Origin: Larus michahellis
Taxonomy: Eukaryota; Chordata; Aves; Charadriiformes; Laridae
Direction of reading: 5' to 3'
Assembly: GCF_964199755.1 (NCBI RefSeq)
Contig: NC_133906.1
Location: 17,705,378-17,769,377 of the forward strand
Length of the DNA stretch: 64,000 nucleotides
Shown here: piece by piece, positions 53,920 to 64,000 of the stretch
How positions within the stretch are numbered: position 1 is the stretch's first letter
How the letters are laid out: the number at the start of each line of letters is the position of its first letter
Translations under genes and position numbers: made by a program
Notes under the pieces: generated by a model
Told to the model about the DNA's origin: nothing
What the model saw: the letters and a program-made list of their open reading frames with translations, nothing else
The model's database searches: none

Positions 53920-55963
53920 CTGGTTAGAAAACGGGCAGAGGTGGCTTCTTGGGTAGAAATCTGAAGAAATGATCTGCCAGATAGTCACACAGCCCCTGCG
54001 CAACATCCCCAATTCCCTCGAAGTTCGTGGTGAGTGGGGCTGGGAGCAGAGACCTGCACCAGGACAGCATGAGCACCAGTCCAACCTGAAGAGATGCACA
54101 AAGCTGAGTAGATGTGTTAAGTTGGACCAAAGTAAAACTGCTTGAAGCCTGATGCCTGCTCAGGATGTTTCTGTTTGGTATCAGTCATAAATCACTGTTT
54201 GTTAGCTTGCTTAAGTTTCTTTCCTGAGCAGGAAAATAATGGAGAAAATCTGCAGCTCTGGTTCAAGGATTTTATTGACTAAGCCTATATGGAGACACTC
54301 TGGTTGTCTGGAAGGGATGCAGATGCTGATCTCTGAGTAGATTTTGGAGATACTGTTGCAATGCAAAAAAAAAATTACCAATAATTCTTTTATGGATCAG
54401 CATTTGCCATTTCTAGGAGAAGAGAACAGTGATCAGAATTTAAATACCTGCTCTGAAAAGATGACAGAACTCATTGTCCATCATCCCGACCCCATCACTG
54501 TATGCACCTTCTCTTTCCTAGCTGTACGTTATCCATTTGTTCTTCTGCCTCCATTGTAAGCTTCATCCTTCATGTCTCAGCTACGTGTGTTGCATGTTCC
54601 TTGGGTTTGCATTTAAGCATGTATAATTCGGGATCTTACAGTTAATCGGCAAACCTGATTAACTCTCAACAAATACTGCTAGCAGCTGACTTGCTTTATC
54701 ATCTGAGGTTGGAAAATGGGAAACGCATGGAAGTCTTACGCTACCAATGCTTTGTAGGTTTTTCCGTATGTGTGGCCTCCAGTCAAAAGCCCTAGAATTC
54801 AATTATAACCTTTCTGTTGCTACCCGTGGCTTTAGAAACAGCCTCTAGCTGTGATACTGTGACAAATACAAGCTAAACAATGCTATTAAATATGCATGAT
54901 GTGTGTTCTGCCATATTAGATAACAGGGCCACGTTCATCATCTGCTAATGCTGCCAATTCACAGCTTTGCCAAGGCAGCCTCCCTCTCACTTTTGCTTTG
55001 GGCGACTTAAGAGGCTTTTTGGTTATACTTCACCTTTACTTTCTACCTTTTTTATCTTTTTTCATTACTCTGAAAATGGTGGTCTGCAGCAGAGACTGGG
55101 CAGAGCTCATGTTTCCCAGCTTTCCTGAGCTGCAGTTCACTAAGAAGCCAAGTCAGTCTGGGAACCAGTTGGAGAGGCCAAGAGACACGGCTTTAGGGAA
55201 AAGCAGATACCCAAGTCCCTCCTTCTCTCTGAGGCCACTGTTGTACTCTTTGAATCTATCACCGCTTTATATCACCAACTTACGCACAGCTTATGCCGAG
55301 CATCCCTTGCCAAAAGGAAATGGAAGAATTGCCTCTGTTCTGCTCCCTTGGTGACGGCATCCTCTCGGGGCTCTGTTGGGAGTTCACCTGTCTGAGGCTT
55401 CTCTGCTCATTAGTGTAACTCAGGGCTGTTAACATTTCATTTTTGTACCATTATAATTATGGCCGTTGGCAGAATACCTTCTGTTTTTAACTGCTATGGC
55501 TAGCTACCTGGCTGTGAACGCAGTTACAGTGGTGTCTTCTCCCAGCATACTTTTGGTATCTGCATGTTTTGCCTGACTCTGAGCTAGGTGAGCATGAGTC
55601 AGCTCTGATCCAGCAGCCATCTGGCCGTGCAGTGCCGTACTGAGCTCATCAGGCTGCTCTCCGAGAAGGTTTCTTCACTCAGGCAGAACATTTACAGCTC
55701 TTTGGCAGTTCAGCCTTGCACCAGCCAGGAGGGAGGTGGGCAAGTGTCCATTTGCATCTGTTGCAACAAGCCTTGTCCGCATTTCCTTACTCCACCTAGG
55801 AGGAGAATGAGCTGTAAAGCTGTAAATACTTTACAGTGGCGTGACCAAGAGTCCAGTCTTGGGGAAAGCATGCTGCAGGATCTGTATCAGGACAGATAAC
55901 GTGGTGCCTGACCTCTTGTTATTCGAGCCACATGTGTTCATGAAATGGAGCCTATTTTAGGCA

Positions 55964-56265
55964 CTATTTTAACAGCAGGCTCAGGCGCGGTGACCATAGC
56001 AGCACACTGGTTTCATCCTCGCTGACATGATGATCCCCGACTTCCACCCCTTGCAGGTAATGTGTCCTTAGCTGCTTGGGGTCACCCAGCTTTCTCTTGT
56101 CAAGTAGCACAATGTCAAAGCAACGCGGCTGATGCACGTGCTGCTGGCACAGATCCTCTTTTATTCTCTCACTCCAGGAGCACTCTGTGAGTCCTCCTGT
56201 GTGCTGAGCCTCCTTTTGCTCCTCATACATAGCTTTTACCTTTAGCTCTTGGACACTGGAAATCC
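55964..56265 (-). CDS. Unrecognised candidate exon
   Basis: On the minus strand a textbook acceptor (CTGACTCTTGCCTTCAG) opens a frame with 99 sense codons (after two split-codon bases) to a TAA-type stop, beginning ISSVQELKVKAMYEEQKE. It is rich in Glu, Lys and Gln at first, and later has CFDIVLLDKRKLGDPKQL. A GTAAAA donor after only 26 bases offers a micro-exon alternative. It may belong with the exons at 53.3-53.9 kb, under the CpG island at 58.6-59.4 kb, but no joined reading was proved. Family unknown. Confidence 0.22.
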
Positions 56266-56279
56266 CTGAAGGCAAGAGT

Positions 56280-58600
56280 CAGGCACAGCATCAGTGAGGG
56301 CTGGAGCAGGACACACTCTTTCCTAAGCTACCACAGCAAATATCTGTTTTCCTTTGGAGGGAGGGCATTCACAAAGGGGCGTGTTGAGCCCTGTCCACCT
56401 TGTATATACTGTGGCTCTGCCCTCACCAGGGGAAAGATGAATTCTTGGTGCTCTCTTACAAGTGATAATTGCTGGGAGATATAAAACTGATGAAGATGAG
56501 GGAAATTGCAACTTTAGAGTGTGGATTTTCCTGGCCTCCATTGTCTTGACCTGCTAACATACAAAGTGGCAGATAGCTTTGGTTTTTCTTGGGTTGTGCC
56601 CCACTATCTAACCCAGGAATAGCTTTTACTGCGTAGGGCTGTGGCCTGTGGTAATGCAAAGGGAGTATTTGCTTGCGGGCGAGGGGCCTGTCTGAAACAC
56701 CCTGCGCCTCCAGCCACGGCTGTGTCTCTTCTGCGATGGCGTGGCGTTTGAGCCAAACACGGTGCTGTCAAACCACAGGTATGACACGGGTCAGCCACAG
56801 TCACGCTCTTCACCCCAGTCCACCTCAGCCTCTCCACTGAGGGTTGTGCTCTTGCACCTACACCCTCTTCTTCCCCCCCAGCAAAGTGCTCCTCCTTCCT
56901 CTGATCTTGCTCTGTTACGCACCCCACGGATCTCTGTGTCTGTACTCAGATCAAGAGGGTTCTTGGGTATTACTGCCCGTAATGTTCTCCTTGGTTTTGG
57001 CACTGATGGATACATCATTCAGAAGGACCGTGCTGCACGCCGGCAAGCACCAAAACGCTGTAATGTTGACAGCGAGGCCTCTGCAGACTCAGCACATAAA
57101 ATGGGTCACTACGGCAGTTATTTCAGTTACACAACTCCAGCGTGCCTGCCCTTCGTTTTCCTCGCCCTTCAAGTCACTGGAATGTAAAGAAGTAAAACGA
57201 AGACACGGGGGTAACCAAACCAGGATGAGGAACGACGAGGAGAAAGGAAAGTATCTGCCAGTACTGGTCCAGAGACCAGCATCCTCCCAGCTCCCCAGAG
57301 CTCTGGTCCTGGAGCTGCTGCAGAAATAAAGAGCCATTGAGAAGTCTGGCTCCAAATTAGCATTTGAATTCCCTTGTAGTCTGTTGTCAGATGGGCAGGA
57401 GGTGGGTGCTAGTCTCTGTCTCTCAGTACTGGTACACAAAGGTGGCTTTAAAAGGTCCTTATTTTTCTGAGGGAAAGAAATGCATTGCTCAAACTATGGA
57501 TACTTTGTGTTTTCCTTCCCTCCCCCCCTTTTTTTTTTGTCTTTTCCCTCTCCCTTTCTCTTCTGTTTCACACCCTTTCCTGGATCAGGCTGAGCCATAG
57601 ACAGACACGTCTGGGTATTGTTAGCCCAGTCTGACCTACTTCTTTCCCTCCCCTTGGTCCCGTGTTATGGATGCTGGTGCCATGGAAACCTGGGTGACAT
57701 GCCAGTGCCACAAAGCCAGGGCCACCAGCTGCACCCTCTTCTCCCAGCCCCACAGGCCCTTCCCCTCCCAAACACACCCCCAAAGAGAGTTAGCAGTGCT
57801 GCTTCCCAGGGAAATTCAAGGGTGTGCTCCGTCCCACCACCAAGCCGTGCTCCGGAGGGACCAGGGTGTTCTTCCATAGGCTCAGGTGCATTTTTTCCCT
57901 AGTCCCAGGGCACAGCATTTCAGTGCTGGGGGCCAGATGTAAACCTGATGGTGTCTATGCACATATCCGGCACAGGCCATCACATGACGGGCAGGAAACT
58001 ACACGTGGGCGCCCTGGAAGTTTTCAAGATTAAAAAATAAGCTACGAACTTCTGCAACATGGCACAAAAGCCTTACAGGAACCTGGCTAGGTTCCTACCA
58101 ACACAGAAATGGGAACGCGTGCGTGCCGGCTGTCCCTGCAGCGGATGGGAGTTGCTTCATCAGGGGGACAGGGCTGTGCACCTTCATCGTCACTCGTCTG
58201 CTCACGTGGGATCAAGCCCCATCCGGGGACGGAGGCTTGTTTACAAGTTCAGCCTGCGCTTTCCTTGCGATAAACAAAGTTCTCACTGGTTCTGCAGGTT
58301 TCCTTCACGCTCCGATGGCCTCCTGTCCAGCTGGCTGCTTTGCCTGTGGCTGTATCGGAGCGGATCGCCTTCCAAATATCCCACACCAAACCTTTTCCTC
58401 TCTGTTGCTGACGCTGAACTGGCAGCCGTAAGGGGAGGAAGGAGCCCGGGAACCCGCAAAGCGCTTGCAGAGGGCTCTCGTGTCTGTCGCCAGCCGTCTC
58501 CAGGAGATTTGTGCGAGGCTTCAGGCGTCGTGGTTTGGGTCTCCCCACCCCAATGACTTTAACGCCAGGCCCCGGCCCAGCACAGATGAAGCTGGAAGCA
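56280..58600. other. Interval without supported genes
   Basis: Several frames of 60-165 codons overlap on both strands, none with family resemblance. One stretch on the minus strand near 58,420-58,290 has an acceptor (GCCAGTTCAG) and a GTGAGA donor with an open frame, but the evidence is too thin to call an exon. Confidence 0.4.
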
Positions 58601-59420
58601 GGAGGGTTGGCGCAGGGGTGCCGCCGTGGCTCTGTTGCCCTGCCCTGGGCACGTCTCGGGGTGCAGCCGCGATACCCCGGGCCCCTATGTGTGTGTGGGG
58701 GGGGGCACTGACCGGCGCCTCGGGCGCAAGCTGCCGCTCCGGGACCCCCCCGACACCCCCGGTCCCCCCCGCCCCGGTCCCCTCGGTCCCGGCGGCCGCA
58801 GCCGCGTCGCACCAGCGCCCTCTCCCGAGCGCGGCGGCCGGAGCCCGGGCACAGCTTGCTGCCGGGGCGGCGGGGACCGGCGAGGGACGGGGGAGGGAGC
58901 GGGGGGGGTCAGGCACAGCCTGCGGGTCCGTAATCTACGGGCGCAGCAGCCCGGCCTCAGCTCCGCTGCCGCCACAGCCTTTCCCCCCACCCCCCGCCAT
59001 ACCCGGCTCTTCCCTCATCCAGTTTAGGTCGCCAGACCAGCCAAAAAATTAAGCCAGGACACAGATCCCCAGGTGGGGGGAGCTGAGGCGGCTGCGTGGG
59101 GCAGCCCCCCCGCCCCGGGTGGGGAGGGGACAGCGAGGACCCTCACCCTGCCAGCCGTGGAGGTGGCGGCCGTGCCGTCGGCCGTGCAGCGGTGCCAGGG
59201 CGCTTGGGTTGCCGTCAAACCGGGGCTCACGGGGACGGTCTCTACCCCAGCCGGACGGTGGCCCCGGAGCTGCGTGACCTTGGGGTGGCAGGGGGAGACC
59301 CCGTCCCACCCCGCGCACACGCTGCCAGGCCGAACCTGGCCCCGCAGCGTCGCTGCTGCAGCCGCAGGTGGGCAGAGAGGTTTCACGCAGCAGCAACGCG
59401 CTGTGCGGCCGCAGCAGCGT
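58600..59420. promoter_or_regulatory. Orphan CpG island
   Basis: GC-rich, CpG-dense stretch with many overlapping frames on both strands and no recognised first exon. It is 4.3 kb from the nearest LTC4S exon, and downstream of that minus-strand gene, so it is not the LTC4S promoter. It could start the candidate minus-strand exons at 56.3-53.3 kb, or a non-coding RNA. Confidence 0.5.
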
Positions 59421-61713
59421 TTTGAGTTGGGTAAATCCTGAAAGCACCACCGGCTGCATCGCTGAACCGTGGTTCGGTGCAAAGTGATTTTCTCTGATGA
59501 CGGTTATGAAGTAGCAGAGTAATGACAGCGTCCCTGGGTGGAGGGGAGGAGCTTTCTTTCTGCCAGAGGCACCTGAAACGACCCCTCTGACAATTGTTTG
59601 AAGGGGATGATGTGCCGTGCAGCTTTTCCGTGGCAGAGCTAGCGACAGCGGGCAGCCAGGGCCAGAGCCTGGCTGTGCTGCACCGAGATTTTTGATGGTC
59701 TTCTCTGCATCCAGGGGGAGAAGCCGGTTTGCCACAGCCTCGCTGCTGAATCATTAACTTCCCTCCTCTGAGTCATTCTGCAGCCCTGTCACACGCAGAG
59801 CCCAGACAAGCGGGGCTGAGGTGGGTAGTGGCTCCAGGCTGATACGGCGGGCTTAGAAAACTGGTTGCAGGGGAAAAGGTGGAGGTTGTGTCCGCAGAAC
59901 CGGTGAGCACCAGCTTGGACTGACCGGAGACAGCAGGGTTTTGACACTGATCCAGGACCTGCACGGGCAGCTGGGACTGGTCCTTCTGTATTAACCCTCT
60001 GGCAGGTGACTGGTTATGCTGGTAAAAAGGTGAGGACTGAGAATTAACTTCAGGAGATGGTGGGACGTGTTAATGTAAAGGCTAAGTAAGGTCTCACTGG
60101 GGGCAGGTGGCATGTCTCTTCCTCCCTGGCCTTGCTAAGGTACAGCCGGGTTAAATCGTTCTCAGCCTTTTCCAAAGTGTATTACCAAAACTGCTAGAAG
60201 AAAGCTTTTGGTTTTGTTTATCTTGCTGTGACACTTTTGTTGTTGTTTTTCTTGTTGTGACACCCGGGGGTTCCTGTGAGGATGGGGCTCTGCTGCACTG
60301 AGAACTTTGCAGAGGCAAGTGCTGTACAGTTATTTTCGCTTAGATTTAAGCCTTCCCCTGCAGTGTTTTCCAACTTCAACACGGCAGCATGACTCCAAGG
60401 CAGGAGAGCCTGAAAGGGAAATGGACTGGGGGCTTTGCTGGATAAGCCAATTTAAAATGCAGGGAAGGAAATGAAACAATGTGAAAAATTAATCACTTCT
60501 TCCAAAACCCCCCTGCCTTTTGTTCTTACAGTCTAGATAGGCAAAATGCTGGGGAAGGGAGGGGAGGACAGTGGGCTTTAAAATGTGGTTAGACTTGGCA
60601 GCATGTTAATGCAGTTATTTTCGCTGTCTGGGTTTGGCGTGAAGTCCCCCCGTGCTGATAGCACGGAGCACCGCTGGCGTTTTCTGAGCCGTGTCACTAA
60701 CACGAGCGGACCCATGGCCAAAAGCATCAGCGTTGTGAATGCTGAGCTCCCGTGAAAATCCAGCCCTTCCTGCCGCAGGGGGGCCAGGCCCAGAGGGGCC
60801 CCTGAGCACTGGCCAGACCACCCCCTGGGGACCACTGTTTGGTGCTGAGCGGCTCAGCCCCCCGTCTGGGAGCTCGGCACCTCTGAAAATCAGCTTCTCC
60901 CCACTCAGAGCTCTCCTCCCGCGGGACACCGGGTCACAGGCTGCATTGTGCTGCACGGTGAGGGAAGCCAGGCAGCCGCCTCGCGCTCAAACACTCGTGT
61001 TTTTGTTCTCTGCCAGTTGCAGACCCACATGGAGAAACCCAGCACAGCAAGCTCAGGGTCCTTTTATTTGTGCACGTTGTCACTCAGCAGTATTCAAAGT
61101 TATACATGCAGTAGTGGTTATGAGTTTGCGCAGTCTCATTTACGGTATCGCCCACAGGCAATGGCTAATAGCCATTATGAGGGCACTAACAGACTTTCAC
61201 ACAACATGTTGGTGGCTGCTCCTGTTTCGCCTTCTTTGTTATGCCTCAGCCTACGTCTGGTTTCAAACAAATGCCTTTCTTAGGTGTGGGCCTTGGAAAA
61301 CTGGCATGAGCCCGCATTTGGTGCCTGGGCTGAAGGCAGAGCCACCGGAGAAAGGGGAATGCATGGCGATTCCCTGGGGTGGCTCACTGGGAAGCTCAGC
61401 CTGAGATGAGCTTGCTTTTATGTGTCTGGTGTTCCTAAAATTCTCCTTGTTTTGGAGTGTTGTTTCCACATCAGGCGTGACGGAGCTGCCAGGTATGGAG
61501 GACTTGGCACAAAAAGTACCAAGTGGGGTAAAAATAACTCTTGAGGAGCTCAGCAGTTCGTGCCGGCGCTGGGCAGCGGGGAGGGAGGTGTTAAAAACTC
61601 AGGTGAGGGTGGACTTGTTGTTTGTGCTGCGTTAGGTACAGCCAGTCTGTTACCTTGGGCAGGAGGGAGCAGGACTCGAAGGCGAGGACACCGATGAGGG
61701 ACAGAGGAGCAGG
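59421..61713. other. Interval downstream of LTC4S
   Basis: No supported exon. Frames at 60739-61404 and elsewhere lack family matches and splice context. The LTC4S 3' UTR should occupy the right end; I could not fix its poly(A) site. Confidence 0.45.
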
Positions 61714-63779
61714 TCATGCTGTGAGAAGCTGGAGGACGTTCAGCCCCACGTAGTGAGAGAGGAAGAAATGCAAGATGCCCAGGGTTGACGCTGCAGCGAG
61801 AATCCAGAGAACTCCACTGCTAAAGTATATTGGGGTGAGCCTGGTGGGAGAGAGGGAGCCTGCTGAGACCGAGCATCCCCGCTCTGGCCCAGGAACGGTC
61901 CCTTCCTCCCCGGAGAAGCGGGGGTGGAAAGGCAGCCCCTCGCTGTTTTCTGCCTGGGGTCCCGCGCCCTGCTCCCACTTGGAGGGAGCACACACCCCCC
62001 GACAAGGGCTCGGACCAGCTCCAGCCTTGCCCCGTATCTGTGTCTCTGGCCCAGCCCTGTACCCATGCCCACGTTATTCCCTGGGGAGAGCTTGGCAAGG
62101 CTGAGTCACGCAGGTGCCCAGAAGCAGCCAAAGGGAGTCCTGAGCTTTCCCAAAGCACATGATGTTTCCAAATGCAAATCTGCAGGGGTTACCATGCACT
62201 CCAGGCTGACAGAGGCATTTACCTGTCTGAGGACGATGCCCTGTATCCCACAAAGTAGCAGTAGCGGCCGTAGAGATAGAGCAGACCCAAGGCTGCAGCC
62301 AGACCTGCAGTTGAGAGATTACGGTGACCATTTCCAAAGGCTTCTTAGAGCTACTTTGAGCCAAGGAGGTAGCCCAGAGTGAAGGAATAGAGGCTTTGTG
62401 TCCTCTGGCTCTACCCTCCCATCAGAGACAGAATCACTGCCTTATTTATTGTTCAGGAGGTGAGCAGGACCTGAGGGCTGAGCCAGCACTCAGGAAAACA
62501 GATCCAGTGACAAACCAGGTAACGGGTTCTCACCTTGATGGAAGAAGAGTCCAGCCTGCCACAGAAGTGCCAGGAAAATGGGAAAATATTCAGAGGAGTT
62601 CACCCTGGCAGGAAAAAGGAAGGTCATAAACAAGGGAAAGGAGGAAGATCTTCCTTTTTTGCTTCCCCTAGCAGTTTCCAGAGGTTATTGCTTTTTAGAG
62701 CTGACGTCACCATAAAAACCTCCAGGCTTGCACTTTCCCTTACAGTTCCGGTCCCACCTTTATTCACAAGAGTTAAACAGAGGAAGGAACTGAGTCTCCA
62801 GGGCAAAAGAAATTAAGTAAAAGACGCCCAGGTCAGACCGTGCACAAAAAGGCTCCATGAAACACCTCCACTGCCCCTTCCCGAGTGCTGCAGCTTAAAC
62901 CCTGCTGTAAAAGCCCCAAAGCCGCAGGAAGGTCTGCCCCAGCAGAGGATGAAGTGCACCTGAAGCAGATAAGGCCAGGGCAGCTTGGACTCTGGGCAGG
63001 CGTGGGAGGGAGCACTGTGCTGTTTGGATTGTTTGTACTCCATGCCCTGTCCCCCCAAAGACAAAGCGGCAGGACCAAGAGACGCTGGATGAGGCTGAAT
63101 CCAGGCCAGCAAAGGAGCAGAGAAGGGGATGGTGGGGGATGCTGCTCCTGCTGCCAGGTTGCCTTTTTTTCAGTGCTCAGCTAGAGCAAAAGCGGAAGCT
63201 TTTTCCCTCTCTGCCTCCCTCCCCACTGCAGCCCCAGCACAGATGCCCCGGCAGAGATGCTGGATTGTGGCTATCCCTGTCGCAGCCCCAGCTGAGATCT
63301 CTCTGGGAGCTTGTCCTTCCCCACGAGCGGGGTTCAGAGCAGGGCTGAAGCTGCCTCAGGCTTTGACACCGCTTGGCTAAAACCAGCCTAAGTCTCAGGC
63401 ACCAACTGTGTCTTTAGCAGCCCTTCACTGTATAGCAGAGATTCCTGTGTGATTTGTGTCACCAATGGCTGGTGTGTTAGGACACAGTCTCGATGCCAAC
63501 TCTTAAGCCCATCAATTTAGCCCCGAGGGAGGTGGGTAATTGCTGAATTACAGTCCTGAGAAATATTCCTGAGAAATAATTGCTGAATTACAGTCCTGAG
63601 AAACGAATGGCAAAGCCGGGGAGGGGCAGTGCCGTTAGCCATGAGATCTGGAAAGCATCTTGTAAGAGGAGTTTCTTACTGTGCTCGAAAGACCCTCTCA
63701 AATTCAGGTGGGCCTGAGATCTTCGGAGGAGAAATGCCAAACGCCCTCCTGGCATTGATCACCTGGAGGAAGAAGTAGG
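61714..63779 (-). CDS. LTC4S: Leukotriene C4 synthase, exons 2-5 (5' end outside the window)
   Basis: LTC4S conjugates glutathione to leukotriene A4, giving leukotriene C4. It is a four-helix MAPEG membrane enzyme of the nuclear envelope and ER, working as a trimer. Exons in transcript order: 63779-63680 (100 bases), 62604-62534 (71), 62304-62223 (82), 61840-61714 (127). The first three sizes equal those I know for human exons 2-4. Visible residues: Arg in VINARRAF (human R31), then [19 protein letters not shown] with R51, N55, E58 and Y59 of the glutathione site. YFVGY holds Y93 and Y97, and SSSDRLTPIYF holds the catalytic R104. The C-terminus is five residues shorter than human. Exon 1 (about 19 residues, first helix) is not found in the last 220 bases. 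The name is preferred over MGST2 or FLAP because of the R31/R104 pair, exon sizes and synteny. Confidence 0.93.
63537..63603. repeat. Short tandem duplication, two copies
   Basis: TAATTGCTGAATTACAGTCC and the following TGAGAAA occur at 63537-63563 and again at 63577-63603, a 40-base period. Thirteen bases containing a partial TCCTGAGAAA lie between. A recent local duplication just 5' (plus-strand side) to LTC4S exon 2. Confidence 0.85.
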
Positions 63780-64000
63780 CTGCAGCAAAAGAGAGAAAAG
63801 TAGCAGCGGTCAGTCCTCTGGCTGGGCACGGTGGGGCCAGGGGTCTGGCAGAGGTAAGGGCAGAAGTTCTGCAGTCTCCTCCAAATCTTACACCCCTGCA
63901 TAGCAGAGGATGAAAATCCCAGATTAAGTTTCAGACAAGGAAAAGAACGACCAAGTGCAACAGTGAAGCAAGGAGCATGCAGTCATTTACCACCAGTGGA

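Noticed and set aside
53924-54130. Minus-strand frame containing NFEGIGDVAQGLCDYLADHFF
   Set aside because: Looks protein-like but ends in a stop inside the pyrimidine tract of the acceptor at 53920, and lies in what would be an intron. Probably chance.
63780-64000. Search for LTC4S exon 1
   Set aside because: No frame here resembles the first helix of LTC4S followed by a phase-1 donor, so exon 1 should be beyond the window edge.

Overview
The window is from a bird nuclear genome. Three CR1 LINE fragments (the typical avian retrotransposon), compact intron-rich genes and very GC-rich CpG islands all point that way. Gene content and order resemble the human 5q35.3 region (RUFY1 and HNRNPH1 side by side, LTC4S near by), which in chicken I believe lies on chromosome 13. 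I read the genes by joining exons by eye, checking splice sites and phase, against protein families I know.

Layout. 1-16.4 kb: AT-rich, gene-free flank with three CR1 pieces, one of which keeps about 350 open codons of reverse transcriptase. 16.4-33.1 kb, plus strand: complete RUFY1 (18 coding exons, about 699 residues: RUN domain, coiled coils, FYVE finger). A second CpG-island promoter just before exon 2 probably makes a short isoform. 33.1-34.3 kb: short gap between two convergent genes. 34.3-42.8 kb, minus strand: HNRNPH1 (11 coding exons, 444 residues), with a housekeeping CpG-island promoter near 42.73 kb. 44.4-50.5 kb, plus strand: a seven-exon deoxycytidine/deoxyadenosine kinase paralogue, best called DCK2. 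51.1-52.3 kb: a CpG island with a well-ordered CCAAT-CRE-TATA promoter pointing to the minus strand. 52.9-59.4 kb: no recognised gene, but one or two minus-strand exon candidates with good splice sites, and an orphan CpG island at 58.6-59.4 kb. 61.7-63.8 kb, minus strand: exons 2-5 of LTC4S; exon 1 lies beyond the right edge.

The most unusual reading is at HNRNPH1. An ATG exon at 51.22 kb and a 60-base exon at 43.43-43.49 kb join in phase, with consensus splice sites, onto the first RRM exon of HNRNPH1. They give a possible 51-residue N-terminal extension from a distant promoter. If so, the whole DCK2 gene sits antisense inside the first intron of the long HNRNPH1 transcript, and both genes share a cluster of NRF1-type palindromes. 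This is inference from sequence and needs RNA evidence.

The genes do not form one pathway. RUFY1 acts in early endosome traffic, hnRNP H in splicing, DCK2 in nucleoside salvage and LTC4S in leukotriene synthesis. Their shared interest is in the architecture: convergent ends, an antisense nested gene, alternative promoters and a reversed LTC4S orientation compared with human.
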